A stretch of DNA of 64,000 nucleotides from Dasypus novemcinctus. Its lineage: Eukaryota > Chordata > Mammalia > Cingulata > Dasypodidae. Location of the stretch: assembly GCF_030445035.2 (NCBI RefSeq), contig NC_080683.1, forward strand, positions 23,587,528 to 23,651,527, written 5' to 3'. A program made the translations under genes and the position numbers. Positions within the stretch are counted from its first letter, which is position 1, and every line of letters starts with the position of its first letter. Positions 36,560 through 50,039 of this stretch are shown piece by piece. The notes under the pieces are model-generated. The model saw only the letters and a program-made list of their open reading frames with translations, made no database searches and had not been told where the DNA came from.

Positions 36560-36930
36560 GAAGTAATAGAAAAAAATCTGGATTTGGGAGCCAAAACCAC
36601 TGAGCTCAGAGCAGCATATGATCTTGAGCTCACGCCTCTGAGCTTCCTTCCAGGGCTAGGATGGGGTGGGGTGGGGGGCTGGGCGCTGAGCAACTTCACA
36701 GTGCTGCTGGCTGCTTACCGAACAGGGTTGTTATAAAACCTTGAAAGAGGGCCTGATGCATATACTAAGTGCTCAGTAAATGCTAGCTGCCGGCGTTACT
36801 TGGTTGTTTCCTCAGTAAAGTGAGGATGATACTTATACATACCTTCCCTACCTGAGTTGTGGAGAAGGGGAGTTTTCTGAGCATCAAGTGAGTCTATACT
36901 TGTAAAGGCGCTTGGTCAACTCAGGTTCAG
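36560..36930 (+). repeat. MIR fragments, probably two
   Basis: One unit spans about 36570-36785: 'tctggatttgggagcc', then 'gaacagggttgttataaaacc' and 'taagtgctcagtaaatgc'. The second (36805-36920) restarts with 'gtttcctcagtaaagtgaggatgatac' and ends 'acttgtaaaggcgcttgg'. Both are ancient and diverged. Confidence 0.7.
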
Positions 36931-39180
36931 TAGACAACCTGACACCCCGGCCGGCTGACTTTCAACATCCCACAATGCACCAGGTCGAAAAACTAAAAAA
37001 GAAAGGGAGAGGGCACTTTCTTTCCAAGCTCAAGCATGTTTTGCCTGGAAGGAGGCAAAATTCCCTTGGAAGAACAAAAGCTCAAGAGCCGGCTTCCAGC
37101 CTAAAGGAGGGCAGCCAAGTCCAGGGCTTCGCTGTCTGCACCCCACTCCGCCCCCCAGCTCTCTGACCCAGCTGCCTAGTGTCAAGCCCCCTTAATCCGG
37201 CCAGGGCTGGCAAGGCAGGCGAGGCAGGGTCTGCGCACTCGGCTCTGCCAAGAGTGGCTAGGCTGGGCCCAACTTTGTAGCTGTTGCAGAATGGCAGGGG
37301 TCTGCTGCCTTAGGAGAGGGCCTCAGCGACAAGTTTCACTGTTAACAAAGAGAAGATTTCAGACCAGAGGGTTCTCCCATTTAATTTTCAACTAATACGT
37401 CCGCAAGGCGTTTTAATTGCTTGCAAACGCATTTTCTCTGTACGGTTATGGAATCCGTGTTGCCTGTCGGCTGCAAGCCTAAAGCAGAATACAGATGCGC
37501 GTTAGGCATTTGACAAATATCCAAGAGGGCGGGGTAAGGTCGTGGAAGAGGAGGTTTAAAAAAAAAAAGGGGAAAAGGAATTTAAAAAATCAATGTCAAC
37601 CCTTAAACTGAAAAGATTGGAGAGTCTGTCAGCAATGTAAATTTCCCCTAAATATCCCAAAGCTCTTGGACCTTTTCTAGTTTGCAATTAGGTAACGTTC
37701 CAGGTAAAGTGACCCTTCTGTTGTTGGAGGTGCAATGGGCGGGGGTGGGAGGGGTGTGGAATGCCAAGAGGAGATGAAGAGTTATCAACTCCTAACTGGA
37801 AAAGAAAGAGGAGAGACTTTTCAAAGGTTTGGACCTCCCTCACCTGTGTTTGAACAAGCACATGCCAATGCCCTTTCTCTCCAAATATCCTGGTCCATGA
37901 AACTGGGTCAAATTTTAGATCCTTGGCTCCAGTCAAAATTTTCCTTGGTGTTTGAAGCCTCTTCTATCTCAACGTTGCTTAATGAGGAAAGATGAATGAA
38001 CCAGGGCTTGGAATAGAGCACGGTGAACCCAACATGTTTGCCTTCGCACTACGGGAAGAATTGCCCCCACCCCCACTCCTGCTGCATCAGTAGAATCACA
38101 CTACAATGTGTCCTTGGACAAAAAGACCTTCCTGGGTCATTAAAACTCTGAGCAACTTTGAAACTAGAAGAGTCTTGAGAGGTCCCTCTGGAAACCTGGC
38201 TGAGTGCCTCTTGGAAGCTTAGCCTAGGGTAGTGGTGCTGGTAGGACAAGGTGTTCACAAAGGGATGGAGGGAGCCTGAAGGGAAACAGGTCTGGGGACA
38301 AGCAAAACAGGAACACCAGTGGACAGGGAATAGAAGTACTTGGCTTGCTCTGGTTCTTCAAATGCAGTTCCTTCATTTATCTGTTCTTTACATGCATCCA
38401 AAATAAAGGAGTGAAAGGAAAGAGCCTGGAAACAGTAAGGGGAGGTAGGAATATTCAGATCTACATCTCATGTTTTCATTGTGGCAGGAACATTACCCTC
38501 TCTGTTATATTGAATTTTCCATAGTCCATTGTTCTCCAGCTTAAGGTCCCTTCCAAAGTCAGGGTCTTTGCAATCAAGAAAATGGTCTCCTATTGTTCAA
38601 CCTCATGTCCAATTTATGGAGAAATAAGGCCCCTTGAAGCAGAACACAGTGTGCCTCACTCAAGACAATGTACATACATGCTCAGTTAAGGCACAGTTTA
38701 ATGGATTCAGTCCCTTCTCTACCTTCCTCCAAAAATGTGGGGAAGAAGGAAGGAAAGTAGGTAGAAAGAGTGGCTGAGGGAAATGAAGGAAGAATGGAAG
38801 ATATTCTGCTCACCTCATGTGTATGAATATGCCCAAGGACATACTTTTTTGTAGAAAGTACCCAAATAATTGCAATAATTAATTACAGCACTTAACTTAT
38901 ATAGGGGGATTTTGTGGGAGAAGTCTATTCGGGCAATATGAAAACACATGAAATCAATTTAGAGGAGTGAAAGAAACCCCAAGTACCTAAAAGAACAGAA
39001 GAATTACACGCTTAGTAAAGCTAAGGGGATCAAGCATTCGCTTTAATCGTCCACCAGCCTCAGGCACGCAGAGGATGAGGGAGCCTTGCATTGGAGATGT
39101 TTGGGATTGGATGAAAGCTGAGGTGGTTTGGAATGGACTGGCCTAGACGCTCAGGAACGGACCTGTATCCCCAGAAACTC
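36931..39180. other. TFAP2D upstream flank, nothing recognised
   Basis: This is repeat-free as far as I can see. Frames such as 36912-37166 and 37735-37995 are short and show no known motif. Parts may be conserved non-coding DNA, which I cannot test here. Confidence 0.45.
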
Positions 39181-39800
39181 CCTTCCAGCCCTGGCTCCCA
39201 ACCCAAACAATAACGATATATATAAGGGGGTTTCCTTGCGATTCCTAAAGCGACTGTGGTAAGACAGCCCCACCTGGAATGTGCGGCTTTGGAGCCCGCG
39301 GGACAAGCGCTCCGGGGAGAGGAGACACACACTGACAGCGTTTCCCCCGCGCTCCAGCGTGCTCCCTCGCCGGGGCAGGCGTCCTCCCGGCCTCGGGCTC
39401 CGACTGGTGGTTTACACGCCCCCAGTTGCCGCAGGGAGGGGCGGGGAGGCCCCGAGCGGTTGTCATCGCGTCTCCAAAGCGCTCTGGCCAGTTAATTTAA
39501 TTACGCCGCCCGCTGGAGAATGCGTAGCCAATCGCTCTCGGGAAAGGGGGTAAAAAGGAGAGAGAAGAATTAACTTCGCTGAAAAGCCCAGCCTTTGAGC
39601 CAAGCGGGATGGTACTTATTAATTGCTCAAGACGATTAATTAGATGGTGAAGCGGCCGGGGTGGGGGGGTGGGGATTTCTGACAGAAACAAATCCCGCGC
39701 GCGTGCACGTGACACACCCACAGACACCAAACACCCCGCACACCTGCCTCGATGCGTTTCTATAGAAAGGGGCGCGTTGAGCAACCCCAGAGCAGATGGA
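39181..39800 (+). promoter_or_regulatory. Candidate TFAP2D upstream promoter or enhancer
   Basis: A TATA-like TATATATAAGG lies at 39217-39227. It is followed by CpG-rich DNA (39290-39470) with an AP-2-type GCCTCGGGC at 39390-39398 and a CCAAT box near 39528-39532. Next comes a cluster of TAAT motifs: TTAATTTAATTA (39492-39503), TTATTAATT (39616-39624) and GATTAATTAG (39634-39643). This combination suggests a homeodomain-responsive element. It is an inference from motifs alone. Confidence 0.45.
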
Positions 39801-42651
39801 AGGGAGCGCTGACCAGTATGTACATATGGCGCGTATGAGTTCCTCAACTTCTCTTTCAGGGAGAGACGGCTTTTTTTTTTCTTTTTTAAGTTGGGATGAG
39901 GCGGGAGAGAGCAGCTGGCCAAATGGAGCTTCCCTGCCGTTTAGACGCTGGTGTGGGAAGCTGGGACCTGGGGGTGAGAACAGGACTTTCCAAAGGAGTG
40001 GCACCCTGACAAGGCAGCGTCCCTAAGCTGAGAGGGACGCATTTTATCCTCCCGCTTCAACTCCCTAAAATACAACACAATTTTTCTCGTGTTCAGTGAT
40101 CTTTAGTTTCCCCAAACCCCACGGGTGTTCAAGACGCCCAGCAAATGAAGCTCTGGACGCCCTTGGTTTAGGTACCTAAGTCACGCGAGAAAGTGGGGGG
40201 TAGGAATGGGGGTGGAACGAGATGTTTGTCAATTCTTCGGTGCTGTCTTGAAGTATCTAGATGGGAGAGGCCACTGGAGGTCACTCCGTAGGGTGGATTC
40301 AGCTCTAGTCCAGAGCTCATTATCGAGGTTATCACAAGGCTACATCTTCCCAGAGAGGGAGGCCCCTCTCCAGCCCAGGGACCCACACATGGGTCAAACG
40401 CGCTGGGATAGCAGGCAAAGCAGACAGGCAGCCGCTCTGAGCCTCCTGGTTGTTCTGGGGGAAGAGGCTTTTGAACCTGCTGCCTGGACGTAAGCGGTGA
40501 GAGAAGGTCTCTTCGTCTTCAGAGAAGTATCTGATAGTATGAAGGTGGGGGGAGAAGTGCGGGGTCAGAGGAAGGGCCATCCTTCTCCATTTGGGCTCAG
40601 ACTAACTGGGGAGCCAATATCAACCACCAGAAAAAGGGCACCTGGCCATTCCCAAGATACCCTGCTGGTCCTACAACATTCTTCTGGAGGGAGGTTTGAA
40701 ACTAGACAGGGGCAGGTTTTCTAGGGTAAGGTCATGGGGGCAGCCCTGAGCTCTTCTGGATTTATTTCTTCCATAGAAAGCTGTGGCAGTCTTGGTCAGG
40801 CTTGGCAAACAGAGACTCTGTTGCAGGCATTTGGGGATTCAGCCCCTCAGTGCCAAAGGTACTCATCTTACCTCCTGCCTAAAGATCAAGTTGGACTTTC
40901 TTCCTTTTCATCTTCGTTGGACTTTCAGTCTCCTGACTTTATTAGACCAAATTTTTAAGAAGTTGGTGGGGGGAGGTGGGGGCTCGCGCACCTTGAAAGG
41001 GGGAGCAAGTATTGGCTGCTGACCCCTCTGCGGGACTGGAGCATCGCGCATCTCCATTTCAGACAATGCATTTCAATTCTTGTCGTGTGCCTTTGTCCAT
41101 TTGTTTAAAGTAAAGAGTGCTGAGTGACAGCCCCAGTTAGCCTGCATGAGCAGATCCTAATAAACCCTCCCAAACCCCAACCTAAAAAGAAAAAAAAAAC
41201 ACATGCCTGTTTGCGGCTTATTATTAAGACACCTTCTCAGCTTAAACACTTAAAAGCTAACCAAATGAAATGGCAATTAAGACTGAATTACCCCCCTTCG
41301 ATCTCTGAGATGAGTCTGTGGGGCCAGACAGTTCTGATGAGATAGGCAATGTTAGGCAGAGCGACTTGCAGTGCCTCAGTTTTGCTGGCGTGTAGTCACG
41401 GCCACCCGCTAGACCACTTGGTGGAGGAAGGTGAATTTCGGACCAAGTAAAGCTCAAAAACAGTTGGAAAGTGGAGAAATCCATCGAAGAGATGGAGATG
41501 GGTGTGCCCTCTCTTTGTAAAATATAACTTCCAAGCACTTAAAGGTTATTTGAGGGGTAATTGTCTTCAAACACCTGGTGTCAATGGTAAATGGTCTACA
41601 AAGGCATCTCTCTCCATCCAGGGCTGTTTCCAAATGGAGAAAGAAAAACACAAAAGAGGGGGAAAATGGGTTGGGTCGGAGAGTGGAAGAAAACGTTTTA
41701 TCTAAATGTAGAATCTTATCATGTATCTTTATTCTCTTGTTTTTGTTTTTTTTTGGGGGGGGTTGTTGTTTGTTGTTGTTTTTTTTAATATATTGCCATT
41801 CCTCTATATCTTTATAGTGGAAACTTGGGAGTGCCCATTATGGTTTTACTTCTTTTGAAAGCTAACCAGAAGTATAAACCACCAACCAGTGTTGCTTTTC
41901 AAAAGGGGGAAAGAACCCAAATTCGATGTAAATATGGAAAGAGAAGCATTGTTTCCACTTGGGTGAAGGCTGATACCCCAATGTGGGTGAATTTGATTTG
42001 GGTGCTTGTTGGAAAAAATAGTTTTCGGCATCCAGAGAGTGGAACCAATAGGAATGAACACTTACCCATCTAAAAGGAAGATTTAATTAATATATATTCC
42101 TATCTCTAATATACACATATCAGGGCTAGATCTCTATCTTCACAATAAAATGTGTGCAAATGCTCTCCGCAGAGATGAGTCCCCACCTCAGTCGGTATAG
42201 AAAAGCATGATAAAGGTTGGAAAAAATGGATAAAAATGTTGAAAGAACCTCCAGTTCCTTATTAGGCGAAGATACAATATTTATTCCTTGTCTCCTGGGA
42301 TAAATCTCTTCTGCCTATTGTCCTCCCAGTTCTCAGTGCTGATGCTTAATTTTCAAAACTTCTATATTACCAAGGGACCTACGACATCAGCCAAAGAAAT
42401 ACTCAGCAAGTACAAAATCTGTTCCAGGGAGCTGCTTTTGTGCAGAGGGAAAATTTTGTTCCTACAGGTTTTTAAGTGGGTACAAGGCAAGGAGCTAACT
42501 GATACGGGCAAAGCCATTACAATTTAGATCTCTATCTATAGAACATTTTTTTCCTTAAAAAAAAATTGGAAATTACAAGAAGTTTGGATTTTTTTCCCGA
42601 TTCTTTTTTTGGAGGGGGAAATTGCATCGTAAGCTTTCGGAGAAACCCAAC
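39801..42651 (+). other. TFAP2D 5' flank and likely 5' UTR
   Basis: No repeat or separate gene is supported. A CCAAT box is at 42045-42049. The start codon context is 'accaacATG'-like with C at -3 and no strong Kozak purine. The transcription start cannot be placed, and no TATA box is evident in the last 150 bases before the start codon. Confidence 0.5.
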
Positions 42652-42690
42652 ATGTCAACTACCTTTCCGGGACTAGTCCACGATGCCGAG
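42652..42690 (+). CDS. TFAP2D: TFAP2D exon 1 coding part
   Basis: It encodes residues 1-13, [13 protein letters not shown], and ends in phase 0 with donor GAG|GTATTA. The donor departs from the GTRAGT consensus at +4 to +6, so it may be of middling strength. The start is chosen because it gives the known AP-2 delta N-terminus. A 23-base T-tract and a CGG-rich tract follow within 90 bases. Confidence 0.93.
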
Positions 42691-45600
42691 GTATTATTAC
42701 TTTTTTTTTTTTTTTTTTTTTTTGAGCGCGCGTGTGTGCGGCGGCGGCGGTAGCGGCGGCGGTGGCGGCGGCGGTGGCAGCTTCCCCTGTCTCTTATCTA
42801 TATTAGACCCTTACGTTTAATTATAATCTGGCTTTCGGGAGAAGTTAAGGAGGGAAAGGGGAGAAAGTTCGTTATGACATCTGTCGCCAGGAAGGGCAAC
42901 TCTGCAACGTTAAGAAACATTTGCCATAATGAGGGGAAAAAACATAATCCTAATAATAAAGAAAGAGAGGAGGGGGGAGGAGAAGGAGATAGAGACGGGA
43001 AAATGATACTCAGAAAGGCAAAGTAAATGGATTGATGGGGGGGGAGCGGTAGGTGGACAAGGGGGTGGGGAACAACGCACCCCTTTTAGAATGGGCTTAT
43101 TCAAGAAAGGAGAAGCTGAAAGGGGGGGATCGGGTTTCCCTCCCCCAAAAGGCAAAGGAAACGAGCAAGTTAAGCGATTTGCCCAGACTATTGATATGTA
43201 TCTATATATCTATACATCTATATGGGCAATGATTTTGAGCGGCTTTGAACGAACACCTCAGCAAGGACAGGCGAGGAACCTAGGTGTGCGATAGGGTTGC
43301 AAGCGGCGAGGCGCCCGCCGGCCCTGGGTGCGGGTGGATGCTCCGGTTCGCTCCCCGTGGCCCTGGAGTCAGTGGCAAACCTGGCTCCCAACGCCCAGTT
43401 GCCTGCGCATGTTGGGCAGGGGCTGTGTGTGTGTGTGTGTGTGCGTGTGCGTGTGGTGTCACCCGCACCTATATAGCGTGGGGGATTTTTTTTTCGCTCT
43501 CTCGATTGTGAGGACAAGGCCGCCCACCCCCAGTTCGCCTGCTCGCCAGGGCTCTCTCTGGCAAAGGCGCTGCGCCGGGGCTGCGGTTCCACCCGAGCCC
43601 TGCGTGTTGGTTCTCCTTGGAGAGCCAGAGAAAGCTCCTGACTCGGGAAAAGCGGCACCTTGGTTGCAAAATGACAAACCTCAAGTTTTTCTGCTCTCCC
43701 TTTTCCCCCTCTTCCTTCCAGATACGTCACGACGGATCAAACAGCTACCGTTTGATGCAGCTTGGCTGTCTGGAGTCCGTAGCCAATTCCACTGTCGCTT
43801 ATTCCTCCTCCTCTCCTTTAACTTACTCCACCACCGGCACCGAGTTTGCGTCCCCCTACTTCTCCACTAATCACCAGTATACCCCGCTCCACCACCAGTC
43901 CTTCCATTACGAGTTTCAGCACAGCCACCCGGCCGTCACTCCCGACGCCTACTCTCTGAACTCGCTCCACCACTCGCAACAGTACTACCAGCAGATCCAC
44001 CACGGGGAGCCCACCGATTTTATTAACCTGCACAATGCGCGGGCGCTCAAGTCGTCCTGCCTGGACGAGCAGAGGCGGGAGCTGGGCTGCCTCGATGCCT
44101 ACCGCCGCCACGACCTGTCCCTCATGAGCCATGGCTCTCAGTATGGAATGCACCCAGATCAAAGACTCCTTCCAGGGCCCAGCCTGGGGCTGGCCGCCGC
44201 CGGAGCGGAAGACTTGCAGGTAAATAAGCATGCTGCGAATTTGTCTGAACCCTCCCCTCTACGCCCTCCCCCTCCCTCTTCGTTAGTGCTCTGACTGTAA
44301 ACTGAATTCCTCTCTCCCTCTCTCCTCTCTCTCTCCCTCTCTCTCCCTCTCCCCCCACTTCTCTTTCTCTCTCACGCACACATGCTCCCCACTTATAGAA
44401 AGTTATCAAAACAATTAGAGGAGGCGTGAGCCCATTCTGTCCCTCTCATTGGATCGAGGTATTTCACCTGGATGCGCGGGAGTCCGGCTATCTGCGGCCT
44501 CCCACCTTCGGTCTGCCTGCGCAGAAGTCATCTGTGAATCCATATTTCTGTCCCCGAGGGGATGGGCTGGGGGAGATCAAGAGACTGAGGTTGAGCCAAC
44601 TGGACCCAGAGTTAGACCCGATGAGTTGATGACCAATCGCGCGCGGCGCCTTACTGGTACTAATAGCGCATCCCAGGCGTTTGTTCTAAATGGAGCTTAT
44701 GGAAGTCTTACTATGAATTGGGGCACTGCTTTGTTCTCGGAAAGGCATGGGTCAGGAAATTGTGAAGACGCTGAGCTCTAGCTCACCAAATGCACGAAAT
44801 TGCCGTGCAAAGTAAAGGATCGGAAATGAAAGCCTCAGAAATGAGCCCCTGAGAAAGGACCTGCGCGATGCACTTTGCCAGCGTGTGGGGTTGCGCCTAA
44901 TGTTTTCTCTGCTTGATGTGTGCTGAAACCCGTCCAGTTCGATGATGTAAAACTTCATTTTTCCTCTCCAAACCTTTGTCTTTTATATAAGATGCAACTC
45001 CTTAAAAAGAAGGAAATGAAGAAAGAAAGGTAGAGAAAGGAGGGGAAAGAAAAGAAAACTGAAGGAAGGAATAAAGGTGAAAGGGAAGGAAAGAAAGAAA
45101 TAAGGGAAGGGGTTAAGGAGGGAAAGAGGGAGGGAAGGAAGGAAGAAAGGAAGGAAGAAAGGAACTCAGACACTGTAGAGGCCATCACTCAGGTGAGCTT
45201 TCCTACTTCCTTAACCCATTTTTGCACATCCGTTGTTCACAATAGCATTTACAAGTATGGAAATATATTGTGGTAGCCACGTTTCAAACAAGTAAGCCCA
45301 TAAATATCCATAAAAGAACCCAGAAGACATGAAGTCAAACTTCTTTGAGCTTCAAGTGCAGCTGTCCGGCGAGTTCCTAATTTTTTAGTCAGCACAAAGC
45401 TGACCACTTCTCCACTCTTTTCTCAAGGAAGAGGGAAATATTCCGAGAGCACAAGTTGGAGACGTTAAGAGATGCCTTGTTGCGCACAGAAAATCTTTTC
45501 CCCTCATTTACCTCCGAGCAAGAGATTATTTTAAAATTAAAGTGAAAGCCCTTCCAGCCCTAACAAAGACCTATAGCCGCAAGATCGGCACAGAAGAAAA

Positions 45601-48600
45601 AAGATTTGGCTCCATAAACCTTGACTTTCTACATTGATATTCACGAAATAATTTTATACGCTCTAAGCATTTTTACATTTTTCACAAGGATCCCCGTATG
45701 TCTCAAGGGGGAAAAAATCTGCCATTCAATGCTTAGCTCAACTAAAACCTATTTACTCCTTTTTATAGCCACGTCTGCTGCTGATTTTTTTGTATCTGTA
45801 CAAATTTTTTTTCTGTGCTAGGCACAAAGCCGGGCATTTTTCAAAAGAGGGGATTAGAACATTTGCAAGCACCAGACAAAGAGCGAATCCCGTGCAAAAG
45901 AACACCGTAGTTTATCCAATTTTCGACTTAGTGCCATTCTACTGGTCATTTATGCAATGTCATCCGACCAAACAACATGTTTTACTTTGAGGGGGAAAAG
46001 TTTGTTAAGTGACGAGAACCAAATTCGTTTCTCCTAAGAAAGTAAACATTTTAAGCGTGCGCCAAAAAGTGGAGGGAAAGCGGTTCTCTCCCTTGGAGGG
46101 TTCCCAGGCCCATTACCTTGTAAATTTCAGATATTTTGAAACCTTTTCTACAGTTCATATACTTAATCTCTCTTTCCGCGTTTATTACTCATGTTAAGAG
46201 AAACCAAAATACTAGAAGAAATAGTGTATGTATGATTTCATACACATATATAGAAAGAAAATGTGTGAGTTTGGCCAGTTATTTTCTTCCTCTCTTCCTG
46301 GAATTAGTTGGCAGAATGAAAATGAAAGAGTAATAGCTACTTTTTTGAAAAAAAAGAAATGGGGAGGGGGTGTGTGGGAGAAACCCGTCTCTCTCCTTTT
46401 ATTTCTTTCTTTTTAAAACATTCATCAGCATATGCCTCATTTCAAATGCAACAAATGTAAATATAGTTTTCCCTGCACAGAATTTTAAGTGAAAGTCCAA
46501 TGGTTTGGAAGGCGGTCTAAGTCTGCCTAACAGATGCAAACAGTCTTGTGGCTTCAGTTCCATCTTTGAGTCCCCTAAAAAGATTTGCTATGGCCAACAA
46601 AGGAAACTGTCACACCTTTTCCCATCACCGCTTTAATTTATGCTCAGTCTCTAAGTTTTTTTTTTTCATATTGATTTGATAATCACTTTAAGGCAGAACA
46701 TTTAAAATAAGAAAGAGCTCGTGAGTAGGTTGAAAAGGGGGGTCTTACAGGCCTGCCTCAATATGGTGAAAATGGGGAGGCAAAAAGGGAGCCGGGGCTG
46801 TAAAGGTTGTTTTGTAAAGTGGGTTTTTATTATGCACCGACTCTCTCCGCATTTACTTAACTCTTCACGGGCTGTTGGGTAGGTTAACACCCTTCAAGGC
46901 CTCTTTCATGTCCAATACCTCGTTTGTTTGTAAAGGAAAATGAGCCTTTAGCACATTTTCATTCAGCAAGAAAGAGAGAGAGAGAAAAAGAAGAGAAGAG
47001 AAAATTTTATTTTTTAATAAAAAAAACAGCAAGCCCTTTCTTCCTTTCCAACTAAAATTATTCCTCAGTCCATTAGAAGCAAGAAGATCTACAGTGAATG
47101 GACCTAAGGGTGTTTCCTCCATAAGGCCCATTTTGGGTAGCATTATAGGGTATCCCTACATTTGGTATGAAACAGAATCCTCATAAGATATCTTGAATCC
47201 TACACCTGAAATGTCTCTTCTGAGCCCCAAGAAGCCCACAGTCCCAAAATATCACATTTTGGTGTAATTTGCTCTACCCTGCGCCTTGATGGGGACTCAA
47301 AGGACTTCTCTGTCTCTGTGCCAAGATGAAAAGCACTCAGGCACTTTGAAGTGTAATATTGTAAGGTCCTGTAAAATGCATGCCTTAAGATTTATACAAA
47401 TTTTAGGTTGTGGTTTTACTTTCCATTTTTTTTTTCTTGAAATCATTTGCTGCCCAGCTTGCTCCTGCTCAATGGCTGTTTTTAAATGCCTACTGAGAAG
47501 AGGTTTGGGGATGGGACAGGTTGAAATACTTCACCTAAATGCCATACCTATTTGTTTCTATTTGAGTGATTTTATTTCTGTCTTTTTTAAGGGTTCCGTG
47601 GAAGCCCAGTGTGGGCTAGTTCTCAATGGCCAAGGTGGAGTGATAAGAAGAGGTAAGTACGAATGTGTTAGACTTAAACAGTCTTCTCTCATCTGTTGCT
47701 TTGTTTTAAAGACCCACTGGTGCTTTTAAACAAAATCTCCCATGTCTAATGATTAAGAAAACAATAAATCTTTGTTTGGGACGATTTTGTCCAACACTGA
47801 AATACTCACATTAAAAAGCCTCCCTTCTTCTGATGAGGTTCAAAGCAGAGCCTGTGTCAAAAAGATCCATGTGCTCTTCACAGCACAGGGACAAAGTCAA
47901 AGTTAGAGGGGGGAGAGAAACAACCAAAAAAAAAATAAAAAATAAAAGCCAAAAAAACCCACTTCTCACACTCCCTTCCCCTAACTTCACAACCTGGAGC
48001 AGAATTTTGGGTCTCATTTAGTCCTAAATGTGCCAGCCACAGCCTGGGTGTCTGAGGTGATGGTGTTAGCTTGAGGCTTTGAAGGATTCTGTGAAAGGCT
48101 GGATCCATTGAGGCTTCAGGGAAGGCTAATGAAATGCCAATATTGAAGCTGCCCCTATTTTTCTACGTGTCCAGAACATTTCTTTCTTTTAGAGAGGGTG
48201 GAAGGAGGAGGTGGTGTTAACTGTACCAGATAAAGCTTTCTCGTTCCCATCTGTTGAGGAAAACATCTGAATCCAGAGTTAACCATGGAATTGGAAGGTG
48301 GGGGGAAGGCAAGAAGAGAGAAGAGAGCTGTTGATTTTGGCTCTCAGACACTGAAGGGGGCTGCATTTTCAGATCATCCATTTGACAAAAGGTTTTCAAC
48401 CATGACATTCTCAGGGCCTCAAGGCAGTGCAGATTTCACTGGCTTCTCCACTTAACTGTACTCAGAGCCTCTGAGGCTTATTTTCCTAGCAAACTGAGTA
48501 ACCCGATGAGCATACCAGGCAAGGGGACCAGCTGTTATCCCAACTTCATACGAATTAATAAGATGTGGCCTATTCACCAAGACTAATTCCAGCTCCAGGG

Positions 48601-49986
48601 CCAAAGTTGTCTTTATCAGCCAAACCACTGAACATTGATTCACTTCTGATGACACCAAATAAATGTCCTTCGCTCGCTCTCCAGCCCTTTCAAAAGGTCT
48701 TGAAAGATTCCAATGCTTTTCCACAGAGAAATGTATTGGTAGAAAGTAGTGGAGTCTTTCATGTTTAAACCTGATGTCCAATGTGAAACTCCATTTAAAC
48801 GGAAGGGGAAAGAAAACAAAGAATATTTTCCTTTTGGAATGTGGCTATTGTCATAGTGGATACTTGTAGATTCTGCTAAATATAAAATAGTTCTTCCGTT
48901 ATTTTGCTCCCACGGAATTAGAAACCTAATTTAAAAAAAAAAAAAACTACTACTATTGCTTCACAAATATAGAAGGTGAGCACTTTTATTCCTGTCCTCC
49001 AGACAACTCTCAGCCCTATTTAAATAGCATAAAACAGGCCCAACGATAGTGAAAATAGAAAGAAAATATATACACTGCTTTGTCGGAGGAAGATGTTATA
49101 AATGAAAGAGAAGCTAGGCGGGGCGTTCTGCTCGGGTTTGTTGGGGCCCTAATACTAAAGGGGAGGCCGAGCCCCGGGAGCTCTGAGAGGACCCGGTGGT
49201 GCTGAAGAACAGCGCCACTAATTAGCGCCGGGAGCCCGCGGCGCCCTGCTGTATCCGCTCACTGCTGCGGGCTTGCGGCTCACTTCTCCACGAAGATCAC
49301 CTTCTCAGAATGCTTGGAAACTACATCAGATCATTCAGTAGCTGATAGTGGATGGGGATTATTCGAACCTGAAAGCTGGAGTTGGGGAGGGGCAGGCAGC
49401 TGTGGAATCAGTTAAATTTCCGGAGAGAGGTTTCGGGGACCTTCTCCCAGAAACCCACTCTCTCGGAAGAGAAAGGCTAGCGCTTTGGGGTAGCCACGAG
49501 GTAAGAACTGCAGGCCTACCGCATCAGAATCACATAAATTGTCTTTCTTAGTCGATGTTTTATTGTTCTTATAGAATTCGGTACCTATTCGTTTCACATG
49601 AAGAGCAGTGACAAATCTGCTATTTTGAACCAAATAATCTTTTAGAACAGCGTGGCTAGAGAGAGAAAGGGATGTAACTTGGGGTTTGTGTCTGCTTTGT
49701 TTGGCTAGACTCTAATTCCCCCATTGAGAAAGAATTCGGACTTTAGCTGCTCAGAAATCACTTCCACGTGTCTTAGGGATAGGTCAATTAATCTATTTGG
49801 GTCCCAGAGACCAGGGCGTGTGTCAGTGCGTGTGTGCGCGTGTGTGGTTACGCTAAAATGATCAATGTTAGTGAAAATTTACCAAAGAATACCAAAGATG
49901 ACAAGGAGATATTGCATTAATACGGGGCATATATCCTGCCAGAGCTTATCCGGTCCCTCATCGCTGGACTCCCCTCTGAACCCGCT

Positions 49987-50039
<53 letters not shown>

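Noticed and set aside
36069..36736. Long overlapping frames in the upstream CpG-rich cluster
   Set aside because: They run from antisense MIR through CpG-rich DNA, the longest lacks an ATG start, and no protein family is recognisable. GC-rich DNA has few stops.
43284..43870. Frames on both strands around exon 2 (e.g. 43328-43870, 43818-44231)
   Set aside because: They are in other frames or on the other strand of the TFAP2D exon 2 region, and only the AP-2 delta frame has family support.
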